This document shows positions 60,602 to 64,000 of a stretch of DNA of 64,000 bases, piece by piece. Numbering within the stretch: position 1 is the first letter of the stretch; each line of letters begins with the position of its first letter. Both the position numbers and the translations under genes were made by a program. Below the pieces are notes generated by a model. The model had not been told where the DNA came from and ran no database searches. It saw nothing but the letters and a program-made list of their open reading frames with translations. Source of the DNA: Takifugu bimaculatus (taxonomy: Eukaryota; Chordata; Actinopteri; Tetraodontiformes; Tetraodontidae); the NCBI GenBank assembly GCA_004026145.2, contig CP034975.1, positions 27,028,013 through 27,092,012 of the forward strand, written 5' to 3'.

Positions 60602-60697
60602 TTATTTTGACTTTTTTTTCAGTTCTTCCAGCCACTGCTCCTTTGACAAGAGCTGTGATGGTGATGGTGGGTGTCCAGGGTGCCGGGGACGAGACAA
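60602..60697 (-). CDS. Exon of putative gene: C-terminal exon
   Basis: 96 nt with TAA. The reading LSRPRHPGHPPSPSQLLS then KEQWLEELKKKSK looks like a protein end. It needs an acceptor at ccacatcag; a different frame in the same DNA gives a 71-codon open frame with HHHHH, so the choice is tentative. Confidence 0.35.
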   Translation of the reverse strand: MSRPRHPGHPPSPSQLLSKEQWLEELKKKSK

Positions 60698-61103
60698 CTG
60701 ATGTGGCCACAGTGGCAGTAGGAGGCTAGAGAGGGCTCAAGGACCTCGACTACTGTCAGATCTTGTGGGAGGTCAGAGAAACCCTCCTCTTCCTCCACGC
60801 TGTCCACCACATCATGCTCATTTAGTGACATCACTCATCCCATGCTCTACACAACATTAAATTAAATCTAGTATTACTTACAGACACAGTGGCAGACACT
60901 CTTGAAGAAGACGGGGAACTGTGGACAGGAGCTGGTGGAGTCTGTAGGACAAAAGGAAAAGAAGACACTCACATTTGAGGCAATCTGATTTTCTGCAATC
61001 TGATTATTGTCAATTTTTAAATGTGAATAACTATCCAAATACCATTGCCAGGGTCAAGACTGGGGTCCCTCGGACATCGCTGCCTGCAGGGCTTTGCTGC
61101 AGG

Positions 61104-61147
<44 letters not shown>

Positions 61148-62272
61148 GGGAGCGGGAGCGGGAGCGGGAGCAGGAGCAGGAGCAGGAGCTTGAGAGACAG
61201 CTGCTGCAGCTGGCTGTCCCTTCATGATGGAGCAGAAGCATCATTACTTAACTCATTGCATTAACTGCACTTTACAAATAAACTAAACTGAAATGAACTC
61301 ACGTACGCACGCACACACACACACACACACACACACTGTTACCTTCTGTACGTGGAACCCACAGATGCAATTTATCATGTCCCCGAACAAGGATCTTTGT
61401 CCATGGGACATCTTTGGGCACTTCTCAATCTGAAAACAACAGTAATTTGCTTAAAAGGTTTTTCATACATCTTAAATGTATGAAATGTATGTCTTAAATG
61501 TATGTCATACATCTTAAATGTATGTCTCTGGTGACAGTGGCAGAGAGGAGAACTATCGACAAACTGCGGAGCATCATGGACAATGTCCGCCACCCTCTGC
61601 ACACTGTCATCCACAGCCAGAGAAGCCTGATCAGCCAGAGGCTGCGCCTCCCCAAGTTCAGGACCAACAGACTGGGGAACTCATTCATCCCCCGAGCCAT
61701 CAGGCTGTTCAACTCATCACTGGGGGGGAGGAGGGCCAACAGGAGAACCGGAACATTTTTATAGTTTTATATTTATATTGTTATATTCATATTCTATTTT
61801 TAATTTATTCTATTTTATTTTATTTCTTATTTTCTTATATTCTATTATCTTTAATAGGTTTGATGGGGGGAATGGTGGTGGGAAATTTTGTAGATGCTGT
61901 AGATCTATGGAGATGCTAATTTCCCTGGTGGACACCCCCTAAAGGGATCAATAAAGTTATCTTGAATCTTGAATCTTGAATCTTGAAAATGATTGCTTCT
62001 CTTTTTTAGTAATTACAAATTTACATTATACCACATTTATTCAACCTAGAAATTATAAATCCTTGGAATTAATATAGGGCCCAATTTCTATCAGTATTAA
62101 TAGTATAATTTAATAAGCTACTTACCTTTTTATACAAATCAAACCATTTTCTTTGTCGGGGGGCTGGCCTGTTGCCCTCCCTTGCAGGCCAGACCCCAGT
62201 GCTGGCAAACTGACCAAGGCGAGACATCCACTCTCCGTCTCCCATCGCCTTGTGTGATTTCTTTGCTGCTGC
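60602..62272 (-). CDS. Putative unrecognised gene, five 3' exons
   Basis: Five exons on -, each bounded by AG and GT and each a multiple of three in phase 0: 62126-62272, 61343-61429, 61043-61219, 60882-60941 and 60602-60697. The first two read SRLGQFASTGVWPAREGNR, QRKWFDLYKK and then IEKCPKMSHGQRSLFGDMIN with CICGFHVQK. The third holds an Ala-Pro repeat of about 14 units, then QQSPAGSDVRGTPVLTLAM. The fourth is a Ser/Pro-rich linker. The last ends LLSKEQWLEELKKKSK and TAA. At least 188 residues; the 5' end is not found. No family recognised. It may be a host gene or a transposon-derived one. The best single evidence is the shared phase and the strong donor gtaagtag at 62118-62125. The last acceptor is the least certain. 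Confidence 0.5.
60882..60941 (-). CDS. Exon of putative gene: Ser/Pro linker
   Basis: 60 nt, phase 0, between tgtcctacag and gtaagt, both strong. It encodes TPPAPVHSSPSSSRVSATVS. Confidence 0.45.
61043..61219 (-). CDS. Exon of putative gene: Ala-Pro repeat exon
   Basis: 177 nt, phase 0. The hexanucleotide array on + is read here as alternating Ala and Pro. The acceptor (catgaag) is poor, so the left edge is uncertain. Confidence 0.4.
61105..61190. repeat. (GGAGCA/GGAGCG)n hexanucleotide array
   Basis: About 14 units with a block of ggagcg in the middle. On - it encodes Ala-Pro within the putative gene. Confidence 0.95.
61309..61336. repeat. (AC)n microsatellite
   Basis: Short dinucleotide run just past the donor of the IEKCPKM exon of the putative gene. 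Confidence 0.9.
61343..61429 (-). CDS. Exon of putative gene: IEKCPKM exon
   Basis: 87 nt, phase 0, between ttttcag and gtaaca. 29 codons with three cysteines. It continues the helix-like stretch of the previous exon (LYKK-IEKC). Confidence 0.5.
61490..61985 (+). mobile_element. LINE 3' end with short tandem tail
   Basis: Coding remnant on +: DKLRSIMDNVRHPLHTV, then RLPKFRTNRLGNSFIPRAIR and LFNSSL, the conserved end of ORF2 in L2/CR1-like fish LINEs. A short AT-rich 3' UTR, gggatcaataaagttatctt and three cttgaat tail units follow. It sits in an intron of the putative gene, in opposite orientation. Confidence 0.75.
62126..62272 (-). CDS. Exon of putative gene: KWFDLYKK exon
   Basis: 147 nt, phase 0, acceptor catcaaag (weak pyrimidine tract), donor gtaagtag (strong). 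It encodes AAAKKSHKAMGDGEWMSRL and QRKWFDLYKK, basic with several tryptophans, suggestive of a small nucleic-acid-binding module but unassigned. Confidence 0.5.
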
Positions 62273-62279
62273 CTTTGAT

Positions 62280-64000
62280 GACATAAACACACAGACATTA
62301 TTTAAATGCATGCCATCAACATAAACGTATGAGCAGACATTAGGGGTCATGCCCTGAACCCACCGAGGGCATCTGCATGAGATTGTGTGAACATTTGACG
62401 CTCAGATCAGCAGCATTTCATGTATTTAACTTTATGAAATGAAAGAGGGCTGCAGCTTTTTTCCTCTCACTCTACTGTATATAATAATTTATACAAACTA
62501 TAATGTTACTGAACCATTACTGCTAATAAAGTAACGGAACTACAGTGTTGTCAGTAAAGTAAATGTGAAATAGACTTTCACTCCCTCCCCCATTAAAATG
62601 TCGCTCCACTATAGTAGCAGCAGTGGGGGTGGGGGTGGGGGAGTACAGGCCACAACAACGTAATAAAGGAGTTAATACTCCACACCGCAAATATGTCACA
62701 AGCGCACACTTTAGCCGATGGATGACTCTATTGCAGTTTTGAAAAACCCGTCGACGTATTAGCATTAGTCAAAAAAAAAAAAAAATTTTCAAACTTTTTT
62801 TTTGTTTCACCACTTTACCACATTTGAAAGACACACAATTCCATATTATCCAATATTGTGCTGTTTTAAAGGCCATCTACTATTCCGTGTCTCTCGATTA
62901 TCAAATCGGATTTCTCTGGAGAAAATGTGAAAAGTCTCCAGAGACATTTTGGTTTGAAATATAGCCCTTCCTGTCTCTGCATCCCACAGTTGTTTCATCC
63001 TTCGACTTATAGACCCCAGCCAGGATGAGGAGGCCCAAATATGTATCTAAATGTGTTTTGTCCAGCTCCTTCCACTTTCATCCCAAAACAGGCCTCCCTT
63101 CTAGATTTCTCATTTTCAGAATTATTTTCTGAATTCATGACCAGCTCAAAAGCTGACTCGAAGTCACAACATAACAGGAGGGATAGACTAGCTTTTGTAT
63201 TTTCTTTGGAAATACAGGGAAGATGTGCATGCATGCTGCTGTTACTAATGTAATGTTTGAAGACATTTTATGATACTGCTGACTGGACTAGATCATATGT
63301 TTCAGGTTAGGTAGAAAGCACTGACCAATGTTAGAGAATGAAATAATATTTTTTATTGAATCAAATACCGTTAGGCATTCAGGTCATGGTCTGTTGAATG
63401 TTGACGCTGAATGATCACTTATATTATTTTCATCAAGTTTGCATGAAAAACTGAGTTTTCGCATTTGCACTTGAAATACAAGGAAGAGGTGCCTTTTTTC
63501 CTCTAATTTTCAGAGTATTCAAATGTATTCTGGATAGTTTGACTGTTGTGGTTTTCAGCTACAGCTGACGTTAAACGCGCTGCAACGCATGTCACACTTC
63601 TGTGGGCAGTGTCGCACTGAACCACAAGCGTTGCGTGATTGCTCTCTAGTGGATCAATGCTGTACTGCACACGGAAGTGTTCGACTCCCACTTCTGACAT
63701 CGTTTTTGATATACCAGAAATTTAAAGATAATTTTAGTTATGATAATACATTTGTTGCTTGTATAGGCTTCTACCATTCTTTTTAATATCAATTCATACA
63801 CGGAAGGATGGTTTGTTGGGTGGTGGTCGAGGGACCCTGGATAGCTGCCACCTGCGGAAAAAAGACTACCTGAATGTGTAGCCAATGTTGTAATTGTCAG
63901 AGCAAATATTGCCAAAAAAGAAGATTCAGAATGTTTTACTGTTGATGTTTGCTGTTGTGAACACACCTAGTGCAGTACAGATGTTAGCCACCAGAGGGAA
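62280..64000. other. Right end of window, no gene assigned
   Basis: Upstream exons of the putative - strand gene may lie here but none stands out. At 63625-63700 there is a T-arm-like phrase (gttcgactcccacttctgac) similar to the tRNA-Leu fragment at 58.6 kb. The rest is AT-rich with A/T runs near 62770-62805. Confidence 0.45.

Noticed and set aside
63625..63700. Functional tRNA at the right end
   Set aside because: Only a T-arm-like phrase can be read; the acceptor and D arms do not pair, so it is at best a remnant.

Overview
The window is vertebrate genomic DNA, almost certainly from a teleost fish. Genes are split into short exons with GT-AG introns. The coding sequences are vertebrate-specific (two IGF-binding proteins, a RAMP, an SLC4 anion exchanger). 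The intergenic DNA is AT-rich, full of microsatellites, and carries transposon remnants of kinds common in fish (pogo/Tigger-like, hAT, LINE tails, tRNA-derived repeats). I saw no bacterial-style operon, CRISPR array, phage or viral gene.

Layout. 1-5160: the 3' part of igfbp5 on the + strand (coding exons 2, 3 and 4 plus a long 3' UTR; exon 1 lies before the window). 8.7-19.3 kb: complete igfbp2 on the - strand in four coding exons, tail-to-tail with igfbp5. Its intron 3 holds a decayed Tigger-like transposon and a long (GT)n tract. 25.0-26.9 kb: a three-exon RAMP gene (best match RAMP1) on +. 31.5-53.6 kb (probably starting near 58.1 kb): slc4a3, the AE3 chloride/bicarbonate exchanger, on - with 23 coding exons plus one alternative first exon that resembles the start of the mammalian cardiac isoform. 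An intact tRNA-Arg(CCU) gene sits on + inside the last slc4a3 intron. 58.3-60.2 kb is repeat-rich. 60.6-62.3 kb: a putative multi-exon - strand gene that I do not recognise, with an Ala-Pro repeat and five exons all in phase 0.

How the genes relate. igfbp2 and igfbp5 encode secreted proteins that bind IGF-I/II and set their availability; the convergent pair is an ancient vertebrate arrangement. In human, IGFBP2, IGFBP5 and SLC4A3 lie close together at 2q35 and RAMP1 is on 2q37, so the window is a compact fish version of that neighbourhood. Apart from the IGFBP pair there is no sign that the genes work in one pathway.

Most notable: exon phase arithmetic shows a single extra base in the exon for the first membrane segment of slc4a3, so the reading frame as given is broken there. 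This is either an assembly error or a real lesion. Other points are the alternative first exon of slc4a3, the unrecognised gene near 61 kb, and a telomere-motif minisatellite that has expanded in whole codons inside a dead transposase. I found no convincing new biological system. Exon borders were placed by eye from splice sites, phase and remembered family sequences; no search was run.
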